From contig NZ_QPER01000001.1 of assembly GCF_009455635.1 (NCBI RefSeq), positions 2,604,001 through 2,668,000 on the forward strand: a DNA stretch of 64,000 bases, given 5' to 3'. The notes beneath the pieces were generated by a model. That model saw only the letters and a list, made by a program, of their open reading frames with translations, searched no databases and was not told where the DNA came from. The position numbers and the translations under genes are program-made. Shown here piece by piece: positions 11,401 through 19,300 of this stretch (its first letter is position 1; every line of letters begins with the position of its first letter). The stretch comes from Paraburkholderia agricolaris. Its GTDB lineage: Bacteria > Pseudomonadota > Gammaproteobacteria > Burkholderiales > Burkholderiaceae.

Positions 11401-13491
11401 ATCGAAACTGATCGAGAAAAATTGCAGTTCGCGGTCGCCGGGCTGCACGTCGTAGCGCTGCGCGATCGCCTGCAGGTGCATCGACAGCGGACCGTGCGCG
11501 ACGCCGACGCCCTTCGGCCGCCCCGTCGATCCCGACGTGTAGACGACATACGCCAGCGTGCCGTCGAATACGCGCACATCCGGGTTATGCGACGGTTCGG
11601 TATCGAACGCCGCGCTGTCGAGATCGATCAGTCGCATGCCGTCACGCGACGGCAAACTGTCGTGCAAATGGCTTTGTGTCAACAGCAACGCAATGCCGCT
11701 GTCGTCGAGCATGTACGCGAGCCGGTCGTTCGGATACGCGGGATCGAGGGGCACATACGCGGCACCCGTTTTCAGCACGGCCAACAGGCCGACGATCAGT
11801 TCGACCGAACGCTCGGCAGCGATTCCGACACGCATTTCCGGCTGCACGCCGAGCGCAATCAAACGATGCGCGACGCGATTCGCGCGCGCGTTCAGTTCGC
11901 CATAGCTGACCGTCGTGTCGCCGAACAGCAGCGCGGGTTCGGCGGGCGCTTGCGCGGCGCGTTGCGCGATGGATATATGGGCAGGCGGCGTGACTGGATA
12001 ACGCTCGTCGGTACGGCCACGCGCCAGCAGGCTCGCGCGTTGCGCGTCATCGAGAATATCGAGCGAGCCAAGCGGCGCATCGGCGTGGTTCAGCAACGCA
12101 TCGAGTGCGATCTCATACTGCGCGGCGAAGCGCGCGATAGTCGCGGCGTCGAACAGATCGACGTCGTACACAAAGCGCGCCTCGAGCCGCTGCGCGTTGA
12201 AGCCGACGTGCAGCGTCAGATCGAATTTGGCGTCGTCGGCGGGCAGATCGACGGCGTTCACGCGCATGTCGCCCAGCGTCAGCGTGGCCGGTTTCGTCGT
12301 GTCCTGATAGCCAAACGTCACCTGAAACAAGGGATGACGGTTCACGCTGCGTTCGACACCAAGTGTTTCGAGCAGGCGCTCGAACGGCAGGCCAGGATGA
12401 TTCAGCGCGCCGACCGATTCCGCCTGAATCCGGCGCAGCCAGTCGCGCACCGGAAGCTGCGCGTCGGGCCGCGCACGATAGATTTGCAGATCGACAAAGA
12501 AGCCGATCAGATTGTCGACGTCGGGCCAATGCCGGCCCGCGCCGGGCACACCGACCAGGAATTCATCCTGCTGGCTGATGCGCGCAAGCACCAGTTGAAA
12601 CGCGGCGAGGCAGAACACGAATGGCGTGATGCGTTCGCGTGCGCAGAACGCCGCGATGCGCGCGGCAACGCTCGCATCCGCCAGCAAGGTTTGCGCCGCA
12701 CCGCGAAAACGCAGCACGTCGAGGCGAAAACGATCGGTGGGTAAATTCAGCACCGGCAACCGCGTGCCAAGCGCCGTGCGCCAATAATCGAGATCGGCGC
12801 GCGCGGCATCGCTGCGCAGATACTGCGCTTCGCGGCGCGCGTGATCGGCGTACTGGATCGGCAACGCGGGCCAGCGCGGAGTCGAACGCGCGGCGCCATA
12901 CGGGGAGGTTTCGGCCGCTTCGTAGGCAGCAGCCAGATCGCGCGCCCAGATTGCATTCGACCAGCCGTCCGACACCAGATGATGCAACGCCACCACCAGC
13001 AGATGCCGCTCGTCGCTCACCGAATGCACGGACACGCGCAGCAACGAGCCGTCGAGATCGAATGGCTTGCGTGCTTCGCTTTCGAGCGCATCGTGACGCC
13101 ACGCGTCCCCCTTGAGCTGATCGGGCACGTCGGGCACATCGAGCCGCCGATGCGCAATGGCGAATTCCACGGCGTCCAGCACCTGCTGGCCCGTCACGCC
13201 ATCGTGCTCGACGAAGCGCGTGCGAAGAATCTCGTGGCGCTCGATCACCCTCTCGAACGCACGCGTCAGACGCGCGAGATCGAGCGGCCCGTCGAGATCG
13301 AAACCGTGAACGATGTTGTACGCCGTGCTCGACGGCTCGTAGCGTTGCATAAACCACAAGCGCTGCTGTGCGACCGACAACGGCGCCGGAAGATTGTCGG
13401 CGGGTGCCGGACGCTGCGTCGATCCGAAGGACAGATCCGCTGCCAGCAGATCGATCAGGTCCTGGTCGTCGTTGCTCAAGTGCTCGCTCAT
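2419..13491 (-). CDS. NRPS, three modules, no release domain (C-A-T-E / C-A-T / C-A-T)
   Basis: This 3690-residue peptide synthetase elongates the chain, probably after the Asp module. Approximate domains by residue: C1 1-460 (HHLVSDGWS), A1 497-994, T 1040, E 1104-1530 (HHLVIDGVSW, EGHGRED), C2 1564-2010 of the D-accepting type (DLYPLPPMQAGMLFH), A2 2030-2517, T 2564, C3 2627-3067 of the L-type, A3 3087-3574, and a final T with Ser near 3622. Specificity-pocket readings are DAEHIGAIT (unassigned), DILQLGMIW (Gly-like) and DVWHISLID (Ser-like). It ends on a carrier domain, so the chain must pass to another protein; the 5454-residue NRPS opens with an L-type C domain and fits. The ATG at 13491 has a GAG about 10 bases upstream. 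Much of the second half is repeated in the other NRPS genes. Confidence 0.93.
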   Translation of the reverse strand: MSEHLSNDDQDLIDLLAADLSFGSTQRPAPADNLPAPLSVAQQRLWFMQRYEPSSTAYNIVHGFDLDGPLDLARLTRAFERVIERHEILRTRFVEHDGVTGQQVLDAVEFAIAHRRLDVPDVPDQLKGDAWRHDALESEARKPFDLDGSLLRVSVHSVSDERHLLVVALHHLVSDGWSNAIWARDLAAAYEAAETSPYGAARSTPRWPALPIQYADHARREAQYLRSDAARADLDYWRTALGTRLPVLNLPTDRFRLDVLRFRGAAQTLLADASVAARIAAFCARERITPFVFCLAAFQLVLARISQQDEFLVGVPGAGRHWPDVDNLIGFFVDLQIYRARPDAQLPVRDWLRRIQAESVGALNHPGLPFERLLETLGVERSVNRHPLFQVTFGYQDTTKPATLTLGDMRVNAVDLPADDAKFDLTLHVGFNAQRLEARFVYDVDLFDAATIARFAAQYEIALDALLNHADAPLGSLDILDDAQRASLLARGRTDERYPVTPPAHISIAQRAAQAPAEPALLFGDTTVSYGELNARANRVAHRLIALGVQPEMRVGIAAERSVELIVGLLAVLKTGAAYVPLDPAYPNDRLAYMLDDSGIALLLTQSHLHDSLPSRDGMRLIDLDSAAFDTEPSHNPDVRVFDGTLAYVVYTSGSTGRPKGVGVAHGPLSMHLQAIAQRYDVQPGDRELQFFSISFDAAAEQWLTPLVNGAAIVIRDMGDWPPERLLAEVRDKRVTILHLPPAYVDLLPSAAGVGSVSVKTCISGGEGWQKSGFDAVRRSLRPQRLVNAYGPAETVITPTAWVADAASVFDSAYAPIGRPVGERSVYVLDPDMHLLADRLQGELYIGGHGMARGYMGRAALTAERFVPDPFSNDGARLYRTGDLVCWGAAGELEYQGRLDHQVKIRGFRIELGEVESALLKQPGVREAVVVAQEGPGGTRLVAYVSARGDAESTGRLAPATLRAALLAELPDYMVPGALVVMDALPINPNGKVDRRALPVPQFDREAYAAPQGDAEMALAAAWREILGIDEIGRHHNFFELGGDSILSLQIVARAREAGWKITPRQLFERQTVAELAAVAIALNPALNPAFEADARFADNEAGNEAHAQGPIGLLPIQHEFFGSEIPNHNHWNQSVLLSSDKPIDAARLHDALRAVVAHHEALRLRFTRDARGNWHQQPGAVFSDAQPLLWTRRADTREQIEALCNDAQLSLDIEHGPLLRALLIDVADGTSRVLLAVHHLVIDGVSWRILLDDLQRAFAQLDGKLSPDDVRLPSNGTSYRAWSQRLTTYAASDAVQAQRAYWRTQLATSASLPCDKDTLGGIAETRALLRSTELQLDRGLTQRLLQVAPAAYRTQVNDLLLTALGRALCAWTGEPAIRIDLEGHGREDLFDGLDLSRTVGWFTSVYPVVLDAGGAPGTALKRVKETLRNVPDRGLGYGVLSDLPAHAQTLFNYLGQIDGQLDAHAGWRAATESAGTTNDPHARLTYPLSIAGQVFDGELHLMLAWSSVRFEQATIERVVQDFRTELVGLIEHCTSDAGGVTPSDFPLARLTQPELDALTATLPVAARELQDLYPLPPMQAGMLFHTWLTPDDSAYRNQLRVDLDGLDAHRFRAAWRAVTERHDILRTGFLQHRHALLQWVAKSASLPLDELDWRERASLDGVSLSAELDALAQAELAKGFDVTRPPLQRLALVRTGDTRYHLIWTVHHVLLDGWSASQLIGDVLRHYGGEPLATRGGRYRDYVEWLLKRDPGASETYWRDQLAALDTPTRLAPALRGTAGAAEASDYSATGNPGYAEAHLELDGEASERLAAFARQERVTVNTLVQAAWALLLQRYTSQDTIAFGATVAGRPDDLPGAQQLLGLFINTLPVIASPRAGLRVGDWLRAMQAQALMSREHEHTPLNEIQRWAGVGGEALFDSLIVFENYPVDAALKAGAPGGLQVLDVSSREQTHYPLTLTVAQIDGVLRARCSFAQDGIDTTGVAQLLKQFGLLLNGLCAVEFVGELTLLDDTSSVHQQHAGCSTDSFADAAAVHELIERQGASTPDAIALVCGDEALSYAALNARANRLAHRLIREGVRADVMVAVALERSVDMLVALLAVLKAGGAYVPLDPSYPAARLGYMLDDCRAPLLLTQRAVMGMTGALPVGEPTRVIELDALDLSAGPAGNPAVAVSGEQLAYVIYTSGSTGQPKGTMVRHAALTNFLHGVAREPGLTVGDTLVAVTSLSFDIAALELFLPLMAGAKVVLASRDEARDARLLAGLLEKHAASVMQSTPATWRMLLDSGWPAGAQRVSLKGLCGGEALPAELATRLRAAGVDLWNMYGPTETTIWSSVAHVGESAPMLGRPLPATQLRVLDASLNLVPQGVAGELYIGGEALARGYLKRAALTAGRFVPDPFSTQGARLYRTGDLARWRADGELEYLGRIDHQVKIRGFRIELGEVEAQLLAQQDVREAVVTAQGAAGGMRLVGYVAPHAGVTLDGASLRAALSAALPDYMVPSAVVVLEALPLTPNGKVDRKALPAPEFQTRGYEAPQGDFETTLATLFEQVLGVERVGRHDNFFELGGDSILSLKVVAQAHHAGITMTPRQLFDTQTVAALAQTLNEDATQAALPPMTVIAADERTALPLSHAQQRLWFLWNLQPQSSAYHMPGALRLTGELDAHAVRASIDAVVARHESLRTTFVAQADGEVVQSIGMVTRCDWRIVDIASSGAIETTLASTVNAFAAEPFDLVHGPLLRVALIRVHEREHVLAVVMHHIVSDGWSVDVLLREFVEGYRALRGGSEAQRDPLPVQYADYAVWQRRWLEAGEQARQLAYWRAQLGDDHPVLALPADRARQAVSAWHGATHRIVIPDTLARAIRQRAQQLRATPFVVLLAGFQLLLHRYTGQTDIRVGVPAANRERVETAGLIGLFVNTLVMRAQLDGGTPLPTLLETVRRAAQEAQAHQDLPFDVLVDALQPQRSLSHAPLFQVMFNHLRDDERVLETLPGVSVAWYGLSEAMAQFELTLNTTEASDGTMSASFVYACELFDARTVERLARHYVASLNALVSGQVSTVNDVELMSDAEREHLLGFSRCDVDYDGAQPVHRVIEAQVRRTPDAVAVLFGDQKLTYAELNARANRLAHRLSAQGVGPDVRVGIAVERSVEMVVGLLAIMKAGGAYVPFDPSYPAARLAYMMADSGIALLLTQRRVRDALPLPDGIAVLELDAPDLTDQPSHNPVIGLDGENLAYVIYTSGSTGQPKGAANRHGALYNRLVWMQQAYALDATDTVLQKTPFSFDVSVWEFFWPLMTGARLAVAAPDDHRDPQKLAELIERHAVTTLHFVPSMLQAFIAYEGAQQCTGLRRVICSGEALSTELKDRALAALPAAALYNLYGPTEAAIDVTHWSCQAEDTVTPIGRPIANVQTYVLDASLNMTPVGVAGELYLGGAGLARGYLNRPALTAERFVPDPFSAEGTRLYRTGDLARWRADGALEYLGRIDHQVKIRGFRIELGEIEAQLLAQTNVREAVVVAQESPMGTRLIAYVSANANTALAASSLRQALAEALPEHMVPSAIVVLDTLPLSPNGKVDRKALPAPEQGAIADRAATYEPPQNPTERAIVAIWQDILGIERIGRHDNFFELGGHSLLTMKAQRAIFRDLQTDIPLASLFLKPTLHEIAAECEALHANAQREQDDNVREMKSLLDELMD
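2755..4272. repeat. R1a: Ser A-domain block, copy in the 3690-residue NRPS gene
   Basis: The block is nearly identical by eye to 22614-24131 and 44299-45816, at constant offsets of 19,859 and 21,685 bp. It covers the Ser A domain. Confidence 0.85.
2770..4230 (-). other. A domain, predicted Ser (3690-residue NRPS, module 3)
   Basis: Pocket residues read by hand against GrsA are D V W H I S L I D. The known Ser code is DVWHLSLIDK, differing only Leu/Ile. Limits are approximate. Confidence 0.75.
4281..6400. repeat. R3a: A-domain C-terminal part, T and next C domain (3690-residue NRPS gene)
   Basis: It is nearly identical to 28799-30930, apart from a 12-bp in-frame insertion in the other copy. 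Confidence 0.85.
5780..7474. repeat. R2a: Gly A-T block, copy in the 3690-residue NRPS gene
   Basis: It is nearly identical to R2b at a constant offset of 33,840 bp. The lower part is also shared with the loading NRPS (R3). Confidence 0.85.
5940..7400 (-). other. A domain, predicted Gly (3690-residue NRPS, module 2)
   Basis: Pocket residues read D I L Q L G M I W, one change from the Gly code DILQLGLIW. The domain is nearly identical to the Gly-type domain at about 39,780-41,235. Confidence 0.65.
10510..12000 (-). other. A domain, unassigned, followed by E (3690-residue NRPS, module 1)
   Basis: Pocket residues read D A E H I G A I T. Glu at position 239 (GrsA numbering) suggests an amino or basic side chain, but I do not recognise the code. 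The following E domain implies a D-residue. Confidence 0.5.
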
Positions 13492-13560
13492 GGCTGTGTA
13501 TCTCGTGGATGATGCAGACAGATCAAATCGGTTACACGTTCACGTTCGAATCAGGTAAGC

Positions 13561-13581
13561 CGGGCACGGCAGCGGTGCCCG
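13561..13581. other. inverted repeat upstream of the 3690-residue NRPS
   Basis: CGGGCAC and GTGCCCG arms (7 bp) surround a 7-base loop in the 175-bp gap between the receptor gene and the NRPS gene. There is no T-tract. It may form a structure in the NRPS leader. Confidence 0.35.
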
Positions 13582-13619
13582 CTTCCATTCAGATCGCCGC
13601 GCGTGCCGCGGCGGGATGT

Positions 13620-13661
13620 GCGCCGTGCCGTTCGCGATGCAGGATCGAAGCGGCACGGCGC
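13620..13661 (-). other. strong hairpin just after the receptor gene
   Basis: Perfect 11-bp arms (13620-13630 and 13651-13661; one arm reads GCGCCGTGCCG) enclose a 20-base loop. The structure begins 5 bases after the receptor stop codon on the transcribed strand. It lacks the U-run of an intrinsic terminator. It could stabilise the receptor mRNA, or reduce read-through into the NRPS gene. Confidence 0.5.
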
Positions 13662-13666
13662 GGTCG

Positions 13667-16096
13667 TTACATTTGCATCCGCAGCTTGAACAGCAGTTGG
13701 CGCGGGTTGCCCCAGAAGGAGCTGCCCGTCGACGAAATCGAGTCGTAGTAGTGACGATCGAACAGGTTCGTCACGCTCACCGAAGCCGTCAGGTTCTTGT
13801 TGATGTCGTACGCGGCGCGCAGATCGAAGGTTGCGAACGTGCCCTGGCGAACCGTGCCCACGCCGTCGGTGGCGGAAATGCCGCTCGACACATATGCACC
13901 GCCACCCACCGAGACCTTGTTCAGATTGCCCGGCAACCTGTAGTTGGTCCACAGCTTGAACAGATGCTTCGGCGCGACGCTCTGGAACGCGAAGCCGTCG
14001 GCGTTCGTGCTGGCGTCGAGGAACTGCGCATTCGTGTACGTATAGCCGCCGAACACGCTCCAGTTCGACGTCAGCTGGCCGGTCGCCGTCAGTTCGACAC
14101 CGCGTGCACGCGCCTTACCCGCCGCGACCACGAAACCCTGGCCAGGGTAGCGCGGATCGTCGAGCGCACGGTTCTTCTCGGTCAACTGGAACAGCGCGAT
14201 ATTCGTGTTCAGCTGACCGCCGAAATACTCGCCCTTCAGGCCGATCTCATACTGATCGCCTTCGAGCGGTTGCAGCAGGTTGCCGCTCACATCGGTGCCG
14301 TTCTGCGGGATGAAAATACCGGTGTAACTGACATACGCCGAGTAAGTCCGGTTGATGTCATAGATCAGGCCGGCATACGGCGTGACACGGCCCGAAATGT
14401 GGTGATGCTGGGTCGAATCACCCCAATAATTGGCCGCCGGGTTCGGCGTAAAACCGTAGTCCCACCACGTCGCGCGCGCGCCGAGCACCAGCGTCAGCGG
14501 ATCGGCCAGGCTGATGCGCGTGTTGGCGTACAGGCCGTACTGACTCGTCGATTTGGTTTCGTCCGACACGGGGCCGTCAAAGGCCGGTTCGGGAATCGAC
14601 GAGAAGATGCTGCCGGTGCTCTGGCAGAAAACATTGCCGCCCGAGCAATAGAAGTTGCGGGTCCGCAGGCTCTCGTGGAGATAGCTGCCGCCAACCGTCA
14701 GTTGATGCGTGCGGCCGAGCAACTGGAACGGCCCGCTCACGGACAGGTCGACCGATTCCTGCTGGTCGTCCTGCGCCCATTTGGTTGCGCCGATCGTGCC
14801 GGTATTGGTGATCGGATCGATCGGGCCGGACACGTTGCCGTTCAGGATCGACGAGCGGTTTTCGAGGTAATTGAACGCGAGTTTGGCGCTCCAGCCGCCG
14901 CCCAGTTTCTGCGTCAGCGTCGCGAACGCGGTCGTGATGTCGTAGGTATTGTCGTTCCACGGCGCGCCGAGATAGGTCGAACGCGGCAAGTTCAGGAACG
15001 TGTAGTTCGAGTAGGTCGGCGTGCCGGTCCACATCGCCTTCTGATCGGTCTCGGAGTAGCTCGCGCCGATCTGCAATTTGGTCTGCGACGTCAGATCCGC
15101 TTCGAGCGTGCCGTAGATGTTCTTGCTGCGGCGCCACGTCGAATCCTGGGTCAGATCCTGACGATCCGCCTCGGCGACCAGGCGGCCGCGCAACGTGCCG
15201 GCCGCGTTGATCGGGCCGCCGACGTCCACCATTCCGCCAACCTCGTTATACGTGCCGCCGTACAGTTCCGCGTTCATCGAGAACGTGCCCGGCGCCTGCT
15301 TGCGCACCAGGTTCAGCGAGCCGCCCGGGCTGCCGAAACCGTTCATCAGGCCGTCCGGGCCGCGCAGCACTTCGACGCGATCGAACATCGCAAGATTCGG
15401 CGCAATCGATGCAAGGTTCTGATTGCTGGCTACACCGTCGAGCAGCCACGTATCGATCGGGAAACCGCGTGCGTAGTAGTTGGTACGCTCCGAGTCCGCG
15501 TACACGACACTCACGCCCGGTGTCGCGCGCATCGCGTCGGTCAGCGTGGTCATGTTCTGCTGCTGGATCTGCTCTTGCGGAATCACCGTCACCGTCTGCG
15601 GGATTTCGCGCTGCGTGAGCGGAATCTTCGAGCCGATCGTGGTGGGGGGATTGACCGCATTGGCGGCAGCGGTGCCCGCCGCGTTGTCGTTCACCGTGAT
15701 CGCGGGCAACGTGCCGCTGCCGGTGTCGGTCATGCTATTGGCTGGAACGTTCTGTTGCGCAACGAGGTAAGCGTCGCCGGTTTTCACGGCCTGCAAGCCG
15801 GACGCTCCCAGTATCTGTTGCAGCGCCTGCGGAGCCGCGAGCCGGCCATGCACGGCGGGCGCGCTCTTGCCCGCCACCAGTTCGCTCGAGTAGGAAAGCT
15901 TCAGGCCCGTCTGACTCGCGAGTTGCTTCAATGCCTGATCGAGCGGCTGTGCGGGCGAATCGATAAGCTGCGGCACGTCGCTGCTTGCGTGCGCCGCCAT
16001 TGCAAACGCCAACCCGGCAACCAGCGCACCGGCCGTCAACACCCGCCGCCCCGCCAATCGACCGGGTGTGGCTACCCGGTTTCGCCCCTCTCCCAT
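13667..16096 (-). CDS. TonB-dependent siderophore receptor with N-terminal signalling (STN) domain
   Basis: This outer-membrane receptor probably imports the ferric form of the siderophore made here, powered by TonB. From the ATG at 16096 it has 809 residues. The signal peptide is long (h-region VLTAGALVAGLAFAMAA, cut after AHA). An STN-like domain follows (DQALKQLASQTGLKLSYSSE), then a plug (EIPQTVTVIPQEQIQQQN, RGFPIDTWLLDG, VEVLRGPDGLMNGFGSPGG), then a 22-strand-type barrel with a long extracellular loop carrying two Cys (FYCSGGNVFCQS). The frame stays open to a GTG at 16216, but the signal peptide and the AAGAGG and GGGG motifs before 16096 favour the shorter form. An ATG at 16126 is also possible. 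STN receptors (FpvA type) usually signal to an anti-sigma/ECF sigma pair, and none is in this window. Its own Fur-type promoter lies upstream. Confidence 0.92.
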   Translation of the reverse strand: MGEGRNRVATPGRLAGRRVLTAGALVAGLAFAMAAHASSDVPQLIDSPAQPLDQALKQLASQTGLKLSYSSELVAGKSAPAVHGRLAAPQALQQILGASGLQAVKTGDAYLVAQQNVPANSMTDTGSGTLPAITVNDNAAGTAAANAVNPPTTIGSKIPLTQREIPQTVTVIPQEQIQQQNMTTLTDAMRATPGVSVVYADSERTNYYARGFPIDTWLLDGVASNQNLASIAPNLAMFDRVEVLRGPDGLMNGFGSPGGSLNLVRKQAPGTFSMNAELYGGTYNEVGGMVDVGGPINAAGTLRGRLVAEADRQDLTQDSTWRRSKNIYGTLEADLTSQTKLQIGASYSETDQKAMWTGTPTYSNYTFLNLPRSTYLGAPWNDNTYDITTAFATLTQKLGGGWSAKLAFNYLENRSSILNGNVSGPIDPITNTGTIGATKWAQDDQQESVDLSVSGPFQLLGRTHQLTVGGSYLHESLRTRNFYCSGGNVFCQSTGSIFSSIPEPAFDGPVSDETKSTSQYGLYANTRISLADPLTLVLGARATWWDYGFTPNPAANYWGDSTQHHHISGRVTPYAGLIYDINRTYSAYVSYTGIFIPQNGTDVSGNLLQPLEGDQYEIGLKGEYFGGQLNTNIALFQLTEKNRALDDPRYPGQGFVVAAGKARARGVELTATGQLTSNWSVFGGYTYTNAQFLDASTNADGFAFQSVAPKHLFKLWTNYRLPGNLNKVSVGGGAYVSSGISATDGVGTVRQGTFATFDLRAAYDINKNLTASVSVTNLFDRHYYDSISSTGSSFWGNPRQLLFKLRMQM

Positions 16097-16222
16097 GCCT
16101 CTTTTCCCCTTGGTCTCTGCTCTCATGCCCGTTCCAAACGCTGGTAGTTTTTTAGAAACGGCGAACGCCGGCATGACGCTCAATCGGTTGATCGAGGTAT
16201 GCCGTCGAGCGCCCACTCGAAT

Positions 16223-16285
16223 GGTAATGATTCTTATTACTGATGCAAATTACGAATACTAAACGGAATCATTCCCATTACGCAA
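16223..16285 (-). promoter_or_regulatory. Fur-controlled promoter of the receptor gene
   Basis: On the minus strand TTGCGT (16285-16280) and TAGTAT (16261-16256) are 18 bp apart, a good sigma-70 spacing. A Fur-box-like sequence overlaps the spacer (16264-16282, 11 of 19 consensus positions by hand). A second lies just downstream (16223-16241, 13 of 19), with GTAAT...ATTAC symmetry. Iron repression of the receptor is the natural reading. Confidence 0.7.
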
Positions 16286-16348
16286 CTCATTACGCAAGTT
16301 TTTGGGCCGATGGCTTTCAAGCCGATATGACGGCCCCACCGGCGCTCA

Positions 16349-19300
16349 TCACCCCACCGGTTGCTCGCGTAAGCGCGCCTGTTCGCGTGCACGTTCCTCG
16401 AAGCGCGCGCGCTCGGCGGGATCCATCGCGTCGAGCTTCAGACGCAATTTCGCGGTTCGTTCGAGCACGTCCGGTGCGCCGTGCAACGCCGCCAGCGCTT
16501 GCGCGAGATCGGCGACGCCTGGATGCTCGAAGATGAGCCCGGGCAACACGTCGATACGCAGCAGATCGCGAACACGCGACGCCAGCCGGATCACGAGCAG
16601 CGAATCGCCGCCGAGTTCGAACAGGCTGTCGTGAATGCCGACGCTGTCGCGCTCCAGCAACATGGCCAGGTTACGTGCGAGCAGGGTTTCGAGCGCGCTG
16701 CGCGGCGCCGTTTCCGCGCTTGCGCCGGGATGGCCGCCAGATGCTCGGCCGGGTTCGGCCAGCACCCGTCGATCGATCTTGCCGTTCGGCAGACGCGGCA
16801 TCGCCGCCATGACGACGACGCGCGCCGGCACCATCGGCTCCGGCAAGCGTTCGCCGAGCGCGCCACGGATTGCCGTTTCGGTGAGCGCAGCGTCGTCGCA
16901 GGTGATAAAGGCCGCCAGATAGCGATGCGCGTCGTCGCCGAATGCGCGCACCACCGCCTGGCCGACACCCGGTATGGCGAGCAGCGCCGCTTCGATTTCA
17001 ACGAGTTCGATGCGAAAACCGCGCAGCTTGATCTGGTCGTCCGCGCGGCCCGCCAACTGGATGCCGCCGGCCGGCAGATAGCGCGCCAGGTCGCCGCTGC
17101 GGTACAGACGCTCGCCGGGCCGGAACGGATCGTCGATGAAGGCGCTGTTTTGGGCAGCATGGCCCGACGCGTCGAGATATCCGCGGCACAACTGGGCGCC
17201 GCCGATAAACACCTCGCCGAGCACGCCGACCGGCGCGAGCCGTTGCGCCGCGTCGAGCACGTAGACGCGGCAATTCGGCAGCGGCGTGGTGAGCGCAAGC
17301 GTGTCGGCCGGCATGGGTTCGAGCGCACTCTCCCCTTCGATCCCCGCACCAAATTCATGAATCAGCACGCCGATCGTCGTCTCCGTTGGACCGTAGTGAT
17401 TGAAAATCCGGCATGCCGGCTCGATCGCGCGAACCTTGTCGGCAAGACGCCGCGGCACCGGTTCGCCACCGAGAATCAGCGTATGCGGCACGACGGCGCC
17501 GTGCGTATCCAGCAACGCGTCGAGATGCGAGGGCGTGATCTTCACGCAATCGATCGACTGGTCGCGCAGGAAGCGCGCGAATGCAGCCGCGTCATGTGTG
17601 TCGTGAGCGTTCGCGACGACGAGGCACGCGCCGTTGTACAGTGCGCCAAATAATGCGGTATTGCCGAGATCGGCGGCGACAGTCGAAGTCAGCGCAACGC
17701 GGCGCACACGATCAAGGCCAAGCGTTGCGCTCACGCCCGCTACATAGTTCAGCAATTGCCGGTGTTCAATGACGACGCCCTTCGGCGCGCCGGTCGAACC
17801 AGATGTAAACAGGACGTAGGCCGCGTCAGCCGGTTCCGGTTTGTGAAGTTCAGCCGCCGCCTTCACCGTTGACGGAGGTGACGCGATTTCGAACGATGCG
17901 GCGTCGAGTACGGCATACGACGCGCTCGCCAGATCGTCCGCGTTCAACGATGCGTAGTCGTCACGCAGACACAGCACGAGCGACGGCTTCGCCTGCGCCA
18001 CAATCGCGCGACGCCTCGCTGCGGGCCACGCAGGATCGAGCGGCAAATACGGTGCGCCGGCCTGCATCACCGCCAGCAAGGCGACGACTTGTGCGACGGA
18101 GCGCGGCATCGCCAAAGCGATCGGCGTGCCGCGTGGCGCGCCCAGTGCCGCGAGTTGCGATGCGAGTCCCGTGACGCGTGCGTGCAGTTCGCGGTAGCTC
18201 AGCATTACTCCGTCGGCGGCCAGTGCGGGTGCGTCTGGCGTGCGCGTTGCCCAACGCTCGATCCGCTCGCTGACGGTCGATGCAAATTGAACGGGTGCGC
18301 CGCTTACATCGAGCGACGCGCCGCGCCAGTCGAGCAAAGCTCGTTCCGATACCGCGGTCGTTAACGGCAACTCGGCGATTCGATCCTTGCGCCGCGTCGT
18401 CAGCGAAGGCAACGTCGTCAGCACGTTCACATATTGATCGAGCAGCACGGCCATTGCGTCATGCGGATAAACACCGTGCGCGTAATGCAAGGCGACACGG
18501 ACGATCCGCCCATCGGCGTCGATATCGGCTTGCAAGCCCAGTTCGCAGTCCGGCGACGGACCGTGCAACGCATCGATTTCCGCCGACAACGGCAATGAGC
18601 CCGCGCCGCCGATCGCAAGCGTCACAGCCGGATCTGCGTGAACGAAGGCCACACGTTGTGCCGGCGCGGTGAGCAAAGCCGGATGCGACGAAGCATATTC
18701 CTGCCACCGCCGATGCGTCACGAGGGTTGTTTGCAACGCCTGTGCGGTGTCGATAAAACGGTCTTCCGGCGCGCAGCGTAGCAAAACCGGCAGCATCTGC
18801 TGATACGCGCCGATCCCGTCTCGCAGCATGTCGTAGTCACGCCGGCAGTCGTGCTGCCAGGCGCCGTGCCACGCCGACGCGCCGCTCACGCGCGCGAGCA
18901 CGATCCACCATGCCGCCTGAGCAATGACGTCGGCCGAAAGCGCATGGTCGCGTGTGAAAACATCGTACATGGCGTCGCGGGTTGTCGCGCCGAGTTCGAA
19001 CGCAAGAGGCTGCGCTGCACGCTTTCGCGCGCCCTCGGCGGCCGCTCGCCGTCGATACGGCAACCCTGCCGCGTCTTGCGTTTGCGCGGCGACGTCGGCG
19101 GCATAAGCGCGCCAATAGTCGGCGGCGGCGGGCGCATCGCCATCCCGGCTCAATTCGTCGCGCCATTCGACAAATTGCGTGTATTGCACGGGCTCATCGC
19201 TCGCTTCGTCCGCTTCGTCCGCCCCGGATGCTTCGCACGACGTATAAGCGTCGACGGTTGCACGCAACAACGCGGCAAGACTCGCATCGTCCGCTGCCGC

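Noticed and set aside
13616..16147. 843-codon plus-strand frame opposite the receptor gene
   Set aside because: The minus-strand receptor has a signal peptide, plug and barrel. The plus-strand product has Arg-rich shadow composition.
16304..16337. GGGCCG...CGGCCC inverted repeat after the Asp-activating gene, considered as a terminator
   Set aside because: On the minus strand it is followed by AAAAA rather than a T-tract, so it is not an intrinsic terminator for that gene.
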